DNA of 64,000 nt. Source: an uncultured Oscillospiraceae bacterium. Lineage in GTDB: Bacteria > Bacillota > Clostridia > Oscillospirales > Acutalibacteraceae. Positions 24,980-34,605 of this stretch are shown here, in pieces. The DNA lies in NCBI GenBank assembly GCA_900541905.1, contig UQLQ01000004.1, forward strand, positions 71,005-135,004. Direction: 5' to 3'. The notes below the pieces were generated by a model. The model saw nothing but the letters and a program-made list of their open reading frames with translations, did not search any database and had not been told where the DNA came from. Position 1 is the first letter of the stretch. Every line of letters starts with the position of its first letter. The translations under genes and the position numbers were made by a program.

Positions 24980-27900
24980 ATGAAAATAAAGAAAAAACAC
25001 GTGCTGATAGCATCTCCGATTGTAGTGGTGCTATTGTTGGCGTCTTTTGTGTTTTTCTACGGTATGAGCCGAAACTATGAGGAACCGGAAGACACCGTTG
25101 CGGGCGTCGGATTGTCTGATATTATGGCAAAGCCGGACTCGGGAACGCCTGCGGATTATACGCCGCAGGAGAATGCCGCCATTGCGCTGGGCGTAATCAG
25201 GGATATTGGCAAATATAACACCGAAATGACCGGTGATATTAATGCCAATATCGGTTTTATGACATATGTGCAAAATATGAAAGACATTAAAATTGTCAAT
25301 GGAGATGAGATGTACCAAGAATCGGTCAGCTTAAGTTCCATGGCAAATGTTGCACAGCAAAAATACATTCAAGATAATAATAAAATTTTCTTGGTGCGCA
25401 GTGCGGATAATATTTCAGGTCAAAATGTAACTTGGTCTGATGATATTACACCGATTTCGGAAGAAACGTATACCGATACTTATGGATTACTGCCAAACGG
25501 CATTTCTCCTTATGTCGTATCAAAAAGTACGATTTTATCGGCTAAAGTAGTGGAAGAAAGCGAAGACAAATATGTTTATACATATGAGTTGGATCCCGAA
25601 ACAGCTCCTGCTTACTACCGCAGACAAGTAAAAACGCTGTCGGGTTCCCAGAAAAATCCGTTATTCCATTCTGTTCAACTTACCATTGAAATGGATAAGG
25701 ATTGGAAGCCGATTAAAATTACCATGAATGAAAATTATGATATTTCCATTCCTGTTTTAGGCAGTGCCAACTGTACCACAGAATACACCGAAGTATTCAA
25801 AGATTTCGGGGAAGAACAGGATATTCCGGATAAAGATTTATACACCACATTCATTCGTGATAAATATGACCCAAATAATTTAGCCTCTTTAGACGGTTCC
25901 GGCGAAACCGATATGAAATCGTATTTAGGAAAAGTGTTTGGCGCCGATGAAAATGGTTTGTTCGGGTTAGAAGCGGATGTAACCATAAACGGTACGTCTC
26001 AAAAAGCCTATATTGAAGGCAACTTGCAAACAGATACCTATCAAGTTCAACTTGGCGATGTGTTTGCATGCTTAAAAGGTGACCGTCTGTATTTGAACTA
26101 CGGGAATTTAAAATATTACATTACAGTAGATGGATTGATGGAAGCAATGGAAAATGTTGCGAATGCCGCAGGCTTCCAAATCCCGGATATGGATTCCGAT
26201 TTCATGAGCCAATTCATGGAGAATATGACTACCACGCAAAAAGATGGTATGCAGGAAATGACCATGAATGCCGACGGTATGAGTTTGGTGGTTCATTTGG
26301 AAGACGGTACCATGAAGTTAATAGATACAAGTTTGCAGGTAAACATGAGTGGTTTGCAGCTAAGCGCATATGTAAAACCCAGTGCAACAGGCCACGCTTT
26401 CCCACGTATTGATGCAACCTATGAGAATATGATGCCTTTGATGGAATACATCAATCCGGTAATTTATTTGGTGAATGCAGACAGTTGGGAATTTGACACC
26501 AACTTTACTTTAACAGGTGAACCGAATATTACACAAAATGCATATGTAAAAATGGTGCGCACCAACAGCGGTATCAATGCACAAGTAGATACTGATATTC
26601 TGGGACAGCATCTAACCGTTCGCTTGGTAAACGGTATGGCATATGTTGATTACGGCAACTTGAAGGTTTCATTGAATACAACAGATATGGATGAAATCTC
26701 AAAAGAATTGCAATCTATTTTGCCGGCAGCGGCAGGCGATTTTTCTCTGACAGATATCCTCCCACAGGCTTATTTGGATTTATTTGCAAATCCCGATATT
26801 GAGAGCCTTGTCAGAACTATGACGCCGATTCAGGTACAAGGAAATACGGTTTCCCTTGGATTTAGAATCGGAAATGATACCGTTCGTTTTTCTGCAACGA
26901 AGAAGGGAAACATCTTGACCGACTTTGTTTTGGATGGCATTTCTATCAGTAATGCCAAGCTAAATGCCAGTGTAAAATTAACTGCAATGAATGCTTCCAG
27001 AACAACAGTTAATACCAATAATTCCGGTTATGTCAAATTGGAAGATATTCTTTCTTACGTTGAACCTCTTATGAATTTGGCAAACGGAAAAACAATTGAT
27101 TTAACAGCAACGCTTATGCTGAGAGGCGACCTCAATTATAATCAAGACGTTCACGTGCTTTTGACGAAAAACGGAAACAGCTTTGACGCATCTTTGTCTG
27201 CAAATGTATTGGGAACACAAATTGATTTGAAATTTATCAATCAAGTAGCATATGTTGATGTTGGTAATTTGAAATTAAAATTACATACCACCGATATCAA
27301 CGAAATTATGTCTGAGATTCAGCAAATTGCTCCAATCGGAGGAGATTTACCAGACCTTAGCGAATTATTCCCACAAGAATACATTGATTTAATCACAAAC
27401 TTTAATGTGGCTGATATGCTTCAAAGTATCCAAAGCTTGCAAGTGGCGCATAACAAATTGACACTTGTCGTTGGAAGCGGTGGTTTACGTTTAGAGGCAG
27501 TACGCAGAGGAGACGAACTTGCTGCCTTTGGACTGTATGATTTATCCATGCAGAACAACAAAGTGAATTTGTATGTAAAAATTAACTCTTCCGGTACACA
27601 GCAAGGCACTCTGTCTGTTGACGAAGCTGCATATACAGATTTGGCAGACTTAGCCAAATTTGCATTGCCAATCAAAAATACCATGAATTCCACCAGTTTT
27701 GTGTTTGATGTGGATTTGAATATGCAAGGGCAAACTTCTTTGGCACAAAATGCCAGATTAACAGTCGTTCGCAAAGGCAGTGCAACTGACCTTGAATTGA
27801 CTGCAGATGTATATGGAAATCCGTTAAGCATAAAGTGGATTGATAACACAGCTTATATTCAATATGGTGCAATTAAAATCAGTGCTGACCAATATACACT

Positions 27901-30900
27901 GAGTGATACTTTGGAAAAATTATTGCCGGGTGCAATACCTTCCGAATTTACAGACTTTATGACCAATATGAGCATAGATTCCATATTGCATTCCGTACAG
28001 TACCTAAAAGTAAACGATACGACTGCTTCTGTGGGAGTTGTGTTGGGAGAACAAACATTATCACTGGAAATCAGTCGTAATGACGAATTTATTACTTCCG
28101 GCCGACTGACAGGGCTTAATGTAGGCGGCAGTCAATTGGATGTTTCCATGCATGCCTTGTATATGACGCCTGAACAACTTCCGATTACTGTAAATGCAAG
28201 TGAATATACTACAACGGGCGAAGCGGTTCCTACCATTCGTGCTATTATGAATACAGTGAACGCTTCCAGTTACCAATTTGACGCACAAATTGCGCTAAGC
28301 GGTGAACAAAACCTGACCCAAACCGCAAAGGTAAAATTAAGCCGTTCTGACAATGGCATGAATGGTGAAGTGGAGACTATGATTGCCGGTCAGTTGTTAG
28401 ATGTAAAACTAATTGATGGAATTACCTATGTGGAATACGGTAATATCAAAGTCAAATTCAATCTTGCCGACATGGAAACCATTATCAGCGGTATCCAGGA
28501 GATATTGCCGCAGGATGCTCAAAACTTTGATATTTCTGCCTTGCTTCCTCAATCTTATATTGATGCCTATGAACAATTGGGTATCAACGATATGGTAACT
28601 GCATTCCAATCTAACAACATTACCTTAGAGAGTTTACAGCCAATCTTTGCTCTGGTGGGTCAAATCGAAACATTTGACTTAGATGCAAACGGTGCCGCAG
28701 TGACATTAAACTTTGGTGGGGATACCATTTCCATGGCGGCAAACCGTTCTTATGATTATATTTCAGAGATTCATGTAGGCGGCGTAACCGTACAGAACAG
28801 TGCATTGACATTAGATTTAACCAATGGGGTAGGCGGAAAACGCTCTTTGCCAATCCGTTTAGGAAATGGTGATTATGCAGACGCTTCTGATTTGATTGGA
28901 TTTGTAAAGCCAATTCAAAATCTGTTGCAGGCAAACAGTTTCGACTTTGATGTAAATATCGGTCTAAAAGGCGATATCAACTTAAATCAAACAGCCAATG
29001 TCAAACTGGTACGTGACGGCTCCAATATCAAAGCCGAAGTTTCCGCTGACCTTTATGGCGAAACATTGAAGGTTACCTACATAGATGGTGTTACTTATAT
29101 TGCATACGGCAATTTGAAAGTAAAAGTGGATTCCAATGATTTCGAGGAAATTCAGCAAGCAATCAAAGAACTGATTCCGCAAGGAACAGAGAATATTGAT
29201 ATTAGCAAACTGATTCCTCAGGCTTATTTGGACTACTTCCAAAGCGAATGGACCTTAACTAAAATCATGAGTTCCATTGAAGGTATCCATGTTAATGGTA
29301 ATACCGTTTCAGCTGATATAAAAATTGGCGATGATTTGATTACGGTATCTGCAATCAGAGACGGAGATTATCTCACCAATGCAACCGTAAACGGACTGAC
29401 TGTGCTGAATGATTCGTTAACACTGGAGGCAACTCTCAATCAAACCAGTACAGATATTTGGGATATTTCTGTAAATCCGGATAAGTATTTTGATATCAAG
29501 CAACTGTTGTCTTTGTCAAATGCAATAAAAAATGCAGTGGATGCCACCAGCTATGAATTTGATGTGAATGCGGCTCTTTCCGGAGAGCAAACATTCAATG
29601 AAACAGCACATGTCCGTTTGATACGTACCAAACAAGGCGTGCAGGCAGAAATTTCTGCCGAACTGGAAGGCGCAACTTTATTGGTTCAGCAAAAAGACAG
29701 CACTACCTATATGCAATACGGTGAGCTGAAAGTAAAGCTAAACAACGCAGATGCGCAAAGTGTAATGGAAACATTGAAAGACATTCTGCCTGAAGGTTCT
29801 TTGAACATTGATTTGTCTAAGTTTGTGCCGCAATCTTATATCGATTGGTATAACGGATTACAGATTGTTCAGTTTATTCAAGATGTACAGTCAGGCAACA
29901 TCAATCAAACAACCATTGAACCTGTATTTAAAATGTTGCAGTCCATTGCATCTGTGACAGCAGACGACATTTCTGCTACCGTTTCAGTACAGGTAGGTGA
30001 AGATTTGATTCCGATTCATGTCGTTCATGACGGAACAAACTTTACCAATATCTCTTTACAGAATCTGTCTGTTCTGAACAGCAAACTAAATTTAGAGGCA
30101 ACTGTAACAAATATTACAACGGAAACATTACCTCTTACACAGCTGAATAATGCTGAATTTGCAGATGTTAAACAAATTGCGGACTTTATGCCTGCGGTTA
30201 TAAATACCATTGAGGCAAACCGTTACGTATTTACGGGTAAAGTACAAATTGGTGACCGGACTGTAGAGGCTAACGTCACTGTCATTAAGAATGTCACTTC
30301 TGCAGACGCACAAGTGACTACTACGATTGGCGACGCTGAACTGACCGTACAGTATATTGGAAATACCACTTATGTACAATACGGTAATATCAAATTCATG
30401 CTGCACGATGCAGATTTACAAACTATCATAGATGAAGTAAAAGCTGTACTTCCTGCGGATACTCCTGCGTTTGATTTATCTGCAATCTTGCCTCAGGGTT
30501 ATTTGGATGAAATCAATGCATTAGGATTGGAACAATTCATTTCCGATATGCAGGCAGGCAATATCAATAGAGAATCCATTGCTCCGATTTTGAAGCTGGC
30601 ACAGAAAGTGCAAGTTCAGGCACAGGAAAATCAGTTGACTGTCTCTACCGAATTGGGTGAAGACAGAATTCAGTTGAGTGTAACAAGTCAAAACGGCTTA
30701 CTGCATACAGCAGAACTAAGCGGTTTGACAGTGATGGGTCAGCAGACGGTAATTTCTGCCCAAATGAATCATGTAGATAGCGGAGTTCCTGATATTACAA
30801 ATGACGGAACCGGTTATGTGAATATTGCAGACGGTATTGGCTTTGTAAAACCAATTGCACAGTTGGCAACCGCCAATACCATGGAATTTACCGTAAATGG

Positions 30901-33466
30901 CATTGCAAGCGGAAAGGTCAATGAGACACTTTCGGCCAATGTACGGATACAACGTACTGAAAACGGTGCGAATGCACAGGTAACTGCAAACCTTTACGGT
31001 CATGATTTATCAGTCAAATTGATTGATAACATTACGTATATTGATTATGCAAATATGAAGCTGCAGTTAAATACAGCGGATATTAATGAAATTGCAGAAG
31101 AAATTCGTGGAGTGCTTCCGCAAGATAGTGATTTAGACTTGTCTCAATTCTTACCGCAGTCCTACATTGACTTGTTTGAAAACTTTGATGTAGTTACATT
31201 GATACAAAAACTTGACAATATTACAGTGTCTAAAAACCAAATTGGTCTGGATTTAAGATTAAATGACAATGATGTAATTCATCTCACAGTCAATAAGGAT
31301 GAAAATCAGACACTGAGTGCCAATGTAAGCGGCTTGTGGATTTATGACAGTGACGTCATTGCAGATATTGCAGTTGTCAATATCAATGAAGAATTTACGA
31401 TAGAAGCACAGGGTGATTATGCAGATGTAAAACAGCTTGCATATTTTGCTCGTCCCGTTATGAATGCAGTCAATGCAAACAGCTTTCGTTTTGATGCCAA
31501 TATTGTGTTGGATGGTAAGATGAATATCAATCAAACTGCGCATGTACAGCTTGTTTTGAATAAAGACGAAAATGGCGCAGATGTTCATGCAACTGCTGAA
31601 ATCGAGGGTCGTACTTTAAGCATCAAAGTATTGGGTAATATGACCTATATTCAGTATGGAGATATGAAGCTGAAACTGAACTCCAATGATATTGATACTA
31701 TTATGACAAGACTGCGTGAAATTCTGCCGGAAGGCACTTTGGGAGAAGGTGCTGATTTATCCGCAATGCTTCCGGCGGCTTATCTGGAATTGATTGATAG
31801 CTTTAAAAACGGAACTGTCAATATAGAACAACTCATTGGAAGCATTTCCAATATTTCCGCAACAGATACTACAGCAGGTGCTGATATACAAATTGGCGAT
31901 GATACTGTTTCAGTCAAACTCACCAGAAATGGAGAACAATTGACAGGAGGCAGTGTACAGGGAGTAACGGTTTCTGACAATAAATTAAATGCAGTTATCA
32001 GTAACTTATCAACGGAACCTGTTGTAATTGACCCTGTAACAGATGCGGAAAGCTATTTGGATGTTGCAGAGTTGGTTGACTATGTAGAAGCCGGTATGAA
32101 TTCTTACCAGCAGCTGAATAACCAGATATTCAATGTGAAAGCAGATTTGAATATCAACGGTCATGAAGTCAAAGCAACCATTGTAAATAATCAGATGTAC
32201 TTGTATTATCACGACACTACCCAATACAAAGTGGGCGGAGCTCCATATACAGGCATTAAAATGCAAATGGATTATAATGCGTTGTTAGACCTTGCAGCTA
32301 CAGGTGTGGATTTATTAGAGATTGATTTGCCGGAAGATGTAAGACAGCATATTTTAGGCAATCGCGTACCATTGGATACCAGTGTATTGGACGCTTTACC
32401 GATTCCAACTTTGGATGAAATATTGGCTTCAAGTAATGTGAATGTAAATGTAAATATCCTTGCTTTGATTAAAAATATTCAAAAACAAGGGGACACATTG
32501 ACTGTAACATTAAGCAGCAAAGAATTGTTTGGCGATGCTTCTATGCCGGATACGGTGATTACAGTAACAAAGGCAAATGATGGAAGCAAAAATGTGATTT
32601 CTGCTGTTACAGTAGAAAATACAGGCAGCGGAGATACTTCTATTGCAGTTCCTTCTGATGCTGCAAACTATATGGATTTATCTTCTTTGACTACATTTGC
32701 GGATAGTCTGATGAAAACAGCGGATTTAAAACAATATCGTATTACGGGTACTATCAATGCGAATATGAGCATTATTGGTATTCCGATTAATGCAAACATT
32801 CCAATGGACTTCCGCTTGAAGTTGAACGCTGATAATACCGTACAATCTGCATACATTAATTTAGACGTACCTTACTTTATTGGTGTTTTACAGCAGGATA
32901 TGACTGCGAAAGTATATTATGAAGATGGTGTTTTATACTTCGATAGAAATTGGGAAACCAGCACGGGTGCTTTGTGGTGGAAAGAGTACTATGACCACCA
33001 TGAATACATGAAGTGTACGATAGATGAATTTATGGCGAATCCGATGAAATACGTGTACTTCTGCACCAACTTCACCAGTATGGTAGAAAATGCAATTAAT
33101 GATGCCATTGCCAAGAGCGATCAAAAAGCTGTGCGTACAGGCAACATTATGTTTGAAGAAGCTTTAACAGGATTTCATTATAATGGTTCTAATCAATGGA
33201 ATGTAAACCTTGATGCGGCACATTTAATTAACAATTCTGACTTCTCAGATCAAATGTCCATCACAGTAGGAAAAGGCAGCAACGGAATTTTAAATAGCAT
33301 TAGTTTATCTACCCGTGTGCTTGATATGATTAATCTACAGTTAAATAACGGACAGTTGGTAAATGCCGATAAATCCAATGTGGATATGAGTGTCATTCCT
33401 ACAGGCTTAAGCAGCAATCCAAACTATGTATTTGGCGAAGTAAAAGTAGTGGAAACGAAAAAATAA
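24980..33466 (+). CDS. Giant membrane-anchored tandem-repeat protein (2828 residues), unrecognised
   Basis: I do not recognise this protein. It starts MKIKKKHVLIASPIVVVLLL, a basic end plus one hydrophobic segment (about residues 8-27) without lipobox or clear cleavage site, so probably a signal anchor with the rest outside the cell. Residues ~30-477 form a distinct N-terminal region containing one divergent copy of the repeat core (YLNYGNLKYYI). From residue 478 there are about eleven tandem modules of 192-223 residues (starts near 478, 680, 882, 1074, 1296, 1500, 1723, 1942, 2145, 2355, 2560). Each module has the pattern Y-x-D...F-x-x-P-x-x-N, then SFxFD, NxTAxVxLxR, LxVKxIDxxTYxxYGNxKxKLN, ILP, and LPQSYID. 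The last two modules are degenerate. The alternating strand pattern recalls LolA/LprG-type lipid-binding half-barrels, an inference only. The C-terminus (KVVETKK) has no anchor. A consensus promoter precedes it and a terminator follows, so it is a single-gene transcript. Confidence 0.85.
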   Translation: MKIKKKHVLIASPIVVVLLLASFVFFYGMSRNYEEPEDTVAGVGLSDIMAKPDSGTPADYTPQENAAIALGVIRDIGKYNTEMTGDINANIGFMTYVQNMKDIKIVNGDEMYQESVSLSSMANVAQQKYIQDNNKIFLVRSADNISGQNVTWSDDITPISEETYTDTYGLLPNGISPYVVSKSTILSAKVVEESEDKYVYTYELDPETAPAYYRRQVKTLSGSQKNPLFHSVQLTIEMDKDWKPIKITMNENYDISIPVLGSANCTTEYTEVFKDFGEEQDIPDKDLYTTFIRDKYDPNNLASLDGSGETDMKSYLGKVFGADENGLFGLEADVTINGTSQKAYIEGNLQTDTYQVQLGDVFACLKGDRLYLNYGNLKYYITVDGLMEAMENVANAAGFQIPDMDSDFMSQFMENMTTTQKDGMQEMTMNADGMSLVVHLEDGTMKLIDTSLQVNMSGLQLSAYVKPSATGHAFPRIDATYENMMPLMEYINPVIYLVNADSWEFDTNFTLTGEPNITQNAYVKMVRTNSGINAQVDTDILGQHLTVRLVNGMAYVDYGNLKVSLNTTDMDEISKELQSILPAAAGDFSLTDILPQAYLDLFANPDIESLVRTMTPIQVQGNTVSLGFRIGNDTVRFSATKKGNILTDFVLDGISISNAKLNASVKLTAMNASRTTVNTNNSGYVKLEDILSYVEPLMNLANGKTIDLTATLMLRGDLNYNQDVHVLLTKNGNSFDASLSANVLGTQIDLKFINQVAYVDVGNLKLKLHTTDINEIMSEIQQIAPIGGDLPDLSELFPQEYIDLITNFNVADMLQSIQSLQVAHNKLTLVVGSGGLRLEAVRRGDELAAFGLYDLSMQNNKVNLYVKINSSGTQQGTLSVDEAAYTDLADLAKFALPIKNTMNSTSFVFDVDLNMQGQTSLAQNARLTVVRKGSATDLELTADVYGNPLSIKWIDNTAYIQYGAIKISADQYTLSDTLEKLLPGAIPSEFTDFMTNMSIDSILHSVQYLKVNDTTASVGVVLGEQTLSLEISRNDEFITSGRLTGLNVGGSQLDVSMHALYMTPEQLPITVNASEYTTTGEAVPTIRAIMNTVNASSYQFDAQIALSGEQNLTQTAKVKLSRSDNGMNGEVETMIAGQLLDVKLIDGITYVEYGNIKVKFNLADMETIISGIQEILPQDAQNFDISALLPQSYIDAYEQLGINDMVTAFQSNNITLESLQPIFALVGQIETFDLDANGAAVTLNFGGDTISMAANRSYDYISEIHVGGVTVQNSALTLDLTNGVGGKRSLPIRLGNGDYADASDLIGFVKPIQNLLQANSFDFDVNIGLKGDINLNQTANVKLVRDGSNIKAEVSADLYGETLKVTYIDGVTYIAYGNLKVKVDSNDFEEIQQAIKELIPQGTENIDISKLIPQAYLDYFQSEWTLTKIMSSIEGIHVNGNTVSADIKIGDDLITVSAIRDGDYLTNATVNGLTVLNDSLTLEATLNQTSTDIWDISVNPDKYFDIKQLLSLSNAIKNAVDATSYEFDVNAALSGEQTFNETAHVRLIRTKQGVQAEISAELEGATLLVQQKDSTTYMQYGELKVKLNNADAQSVMETLKDILPEGSLNIDLSKFVPQSYIDWYNGLQIVQFIQDVQSGNINQTTIEPVFKMLQSIASVTADDISATVSVQVGEDLIPIHVVHDGTNFTNISLQNLSVLNSKLNLEATVTNITTETLPLTQLNNAEFADVKQIADFMPAVINTIEANRYVFTGKVQIGDRTVEANVTVIKNVTSADAQVTTTIGDAELTVQYIGNTTYVQYGNIKFMLHDADLQTIIDEVKAVLPADTPAFDLSAILPQGYLDEINALGLEQFISDMQAGNINRESIAPILKLAQKVQVQAQENQLTVSTELGEDRIQLSVTSQNGLLHTAELSGLTVMGQQTVISAQMNHVDSGVPDITNDGTGYVNIADGIGFVKPIAQLATANTMEFTVNGIASGKVNETLSANVRIQRTENGANAQVTANLYGHDLSVKLIDNITYIDYANMKLQLNTADINEIAEEIRGVLPQDSDLDLSQFLPQSYIDLFENFDVVTLIQKLDNITVSKNQIGLDLRLNDNDVIHLTVNKDENQTLSANVSGLWIYDSDVIADIAVVNINEEFTIEAQGDYADVKQLAYFARPVMNAVNANSFRFDANIVLDGKMNINQTAHVQLVLNKDENGADVHATAEIEGRTLSIKVLGNMTYIQYGDMKLKLNSNDIDTIMTRLREILPEGTLGEGADLSAMLPAAYLELIDSFKNGTVNIEQLIGSISNISATDTTAGADIQIGDDTVSVKLTRNGEQLTGGSVQGVTVSDNKLNAVISNLSTEPVVIDPVTDAESYLDVAELVDYVEAGMNSYQQLNNQIFNVKADLNINGHEVKATIVNNQMYLYYHDTTQYKVGGAPYTGIKMQMDYNALLDLAATGVDLLEIDLPEDVRQHILGNRVPLDTSVLDALPIPTLDEILASSNVNVNVNILALIKNIQKQGDTLTVTLSSKELFGDASMPDTVITVTKANDGSKNVISAVTVENTGSGDTSIAVPSDAANYMDLSSLTTFADSLMKTADLKQYRITGTINANMSIIGIPINANIPMDFRLKLNADNTVQSAYINLDVPYFIGVLQQDMTAKVYYEDGVLYFDRNWETSTGALWWKEYYDHHEYMKCTIDEFMANPMKYVYFCTNFTSMVENAINDAIAKSDQKAVRTGNIMFEEALTGFHYNGSNQWNVNLDAAHLINNSDFSDQMSITVGKGSNGILNSISLSTRVLDMINLQLNNGQLVNADKSNVDMSVIPTGLSSNPNYVFGEVKVVETKK
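26411..33466 (+). repeat. Tandem coding repeats of ~600-670 bp inside the giant gene
   Basis: Module boundaries (start of the xYxD motif) fall at about 26411, 27017, 27623, 28199, 28865, 29477, 30146, 30803, 31412, 32042 and 32657. Spacing is 576-669 bp except for the last, longer unit. The modules starting at 28199, 29477 and 30146 carry an extra segment of about 20 codons after LPQSYID (for example SGNINQTTIEPVFKML). Similarity is at protein level; DNA copies have diverged, so the duplication is old. Confidence 0.85.
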
Positions 33467-33473
33467 TGAATGA

Positions 33474-33505
33474 AAAGTGGTGAGTGTTTGCTCATCACTT
33501 TTTAT
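33474..33505 (+). terminator. Rho-independent terminator after the giant gene
   Basis: AAAGTGGTGAG (33474-33484) pairs with CTCATCACTTT (33491-33501, one G-T pair), followed by TTTATTTT. Confidence 0.85.
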
Positions 33506-33681
33506 TTTCCACTGTATTTTCTTTTCCAAACAATATGACGTGTTTTTCTAATTTATCCCATTTTTCTAACGAGATAAAAAAGGATTCAAGTCAATTTATC
33601 AGAAATCAGGCAGAATTTTGTTGTTTTTCCTGTTCAACATTACAGTATCTCAATCGCAGTGCATATTTCCGGCTGTTTTCC

Positions 33682-33710
33682 TTGATATTTTAAGCAATTT
33701 CCATTACAAT
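33682..33710 (+). promoter_or_regulatory. Predicted promoter of nfnAB
   Basis: TTGATA (33682-33687), 17 bp, TACAAT (33705-33710), 46 bp before the nfnA start. The stretch 33506-33681 before it shows nothing recognisable. Confidence 0.6.
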
Positions 33711-33756
33711 AAAAATAATGCCTTTTTGGGCATATGAGAATGAAGGGGAAATCAAC

Positions 33757-34605
33757 ATGTTTCAAATCGTTGAAAAACGTAGTTTAAATCCTTCAATGAC
33801 CTTGATGGTTGTTAAGGCTCCGTATATTGCAAAAAAAGCAAAGGCCGGTCAGTTTATTATTTTGCGTGTGAACGAAAAAGGGGAACGTATTCCGCTGACC
33901 ATTGCCGATTATGACCGTGAAGTTGGAACGGTTACCATTATTTTTCAAATTGTAGGCAAAACTACTATGATGTTGAATCAATTAAACAAAGGCGACGCTA
34001 TTTTAGACTTTATCGGTCCACTGGGTAAAGCTTCCGAATTGGAAGGACACAAGCATGTGGCTGTAATTGGCGGCGGTGCCGGTTGTGCAATTGCATATCC
34101 CCAAGCGAAAGCACTGCATGCTATGGGCACCACTGTAGATATGATTGCCGGTTTTCGCAATACAGATTTAATCATTTTAGAAGATGAAATGAGAGCCGCA
34201 TCAGAACATTTATATTTAATGACAGACGACGGTTCCAATGGACATAAAGGATTTGTAACAAATGCGCTCCAAGAAAATATTGATAACGGAATTCAATACG
34301 ATTTGGTAGTTGCAATCGGCCCTTTGCCTATGATGCGTGCAGTTTGCGATGTCACGAAAAAAGCAGGTATTAAGACAATTATCAGCATGAATTCCATTAT
34401 GATAGACGGCACAGGTATGTGCGGTTGCTGCCGTTTGACTGTTGACGGAAAAACAAAATTTGCTTGTGTTGACGGTCCTGATTTTGACGGTCACTTGGTA
34501 GACTTTGATGAAGCAATCAAACGAGGCGCTACTTACAGAAAACAAGAAAGAGAAGCGGCAGAAGAATATAAATGCCACTTATTTGAGGGTGTTGACAATG
34601 CCTAA
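33757..34605 (+). CDS. nfnA: NfnA-type FAD/NAD-binding [2Fe-2S] subunit (ferredoxin-NADP reductase-like)
   Basis: Small subunit of the NADH-dependent reduced ferredoxin:NADP+ oxidoreductase, also annotated as sulfide/dihydroorotate dehydrogenase-like FAD/NAD-binding protein. A ferredoxin-reductase FAD domain (AGQFIILRVNEKGERIPLTI) is followed by the NAD-binding GGGAGCAIAYPQAKAL. The C-terminal [2Fe-2S] cluster region has the cysteines of MCGCCRLTVDGKTKFACVDGP. ATG 33757 follows AAGGGGAA and gives 282 residues; the frame opening at 33718 adds an unsupported N-terminus. It overlaps its partner by 8 bp. The pair performs flavin-based electron bifurcation in many anaerobes. Confidence 0.9.
   Translation: MFQIVEKRSLNPSMTLMVVKAPYIAKKAKAGQFIILRVNEKGERIPLTIADYDREVGTVTIIFQIVGKTTMMLNQLNKGDAILDFIGPLGKASELEGHKHVAVIGGGAGCAIAYPQAKALHAMGTTVDMIAGFRNTDLIILEDEMRAASEHLYLMTDDGSNGHKGFVTNALQENIDNGIQYDLVVAIGPLPMMRAVCDVTKKAGIKTIISMNSIMIDGTGMCGCCRLTVDGKTKFACVDGPDFDGHLVDFDEAIKRGATYRKQEREAAEEYKCHLFEGVDNA

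Noticed and set aside
24980..25070. Lipoprotein signal in the giant protein
   Set aside because: The hydrophobic segment is not followed by a cysteine, so it is read as a signal anchor.
24980..33466. Many minus-strand open frames inside the giant gene (for example 27421-27849, 31259-31588)
   Set aside because: They lie antisense to a clearly coding frame with conserved module motifs, have no ribosome sites and encode biased compositions expected from reverse complements of the repeats.
26411..33466. Repeat array as a possible CRISPR or DNA-level tandem repeat
   Set aside because: The repeats are ~600 bp, protein-coding and diverged at DNA level; no short direct repeats with spacers exist anywhere in the window.
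33484..33693. A 69-codon plus-strand frame after the giant gene
   Set aside because: It begins inside the terminator hairpin, has no ribosome site and has a phenylalanine/serine-rich composition typical of AT-rich non-coding DNA.
34505..34597. Longer start for the nfnB frame
   Set aside because: It lies inside nfnA, and the ATG at 34598 has a suitable GAGGGTG site and the family N-terminus.
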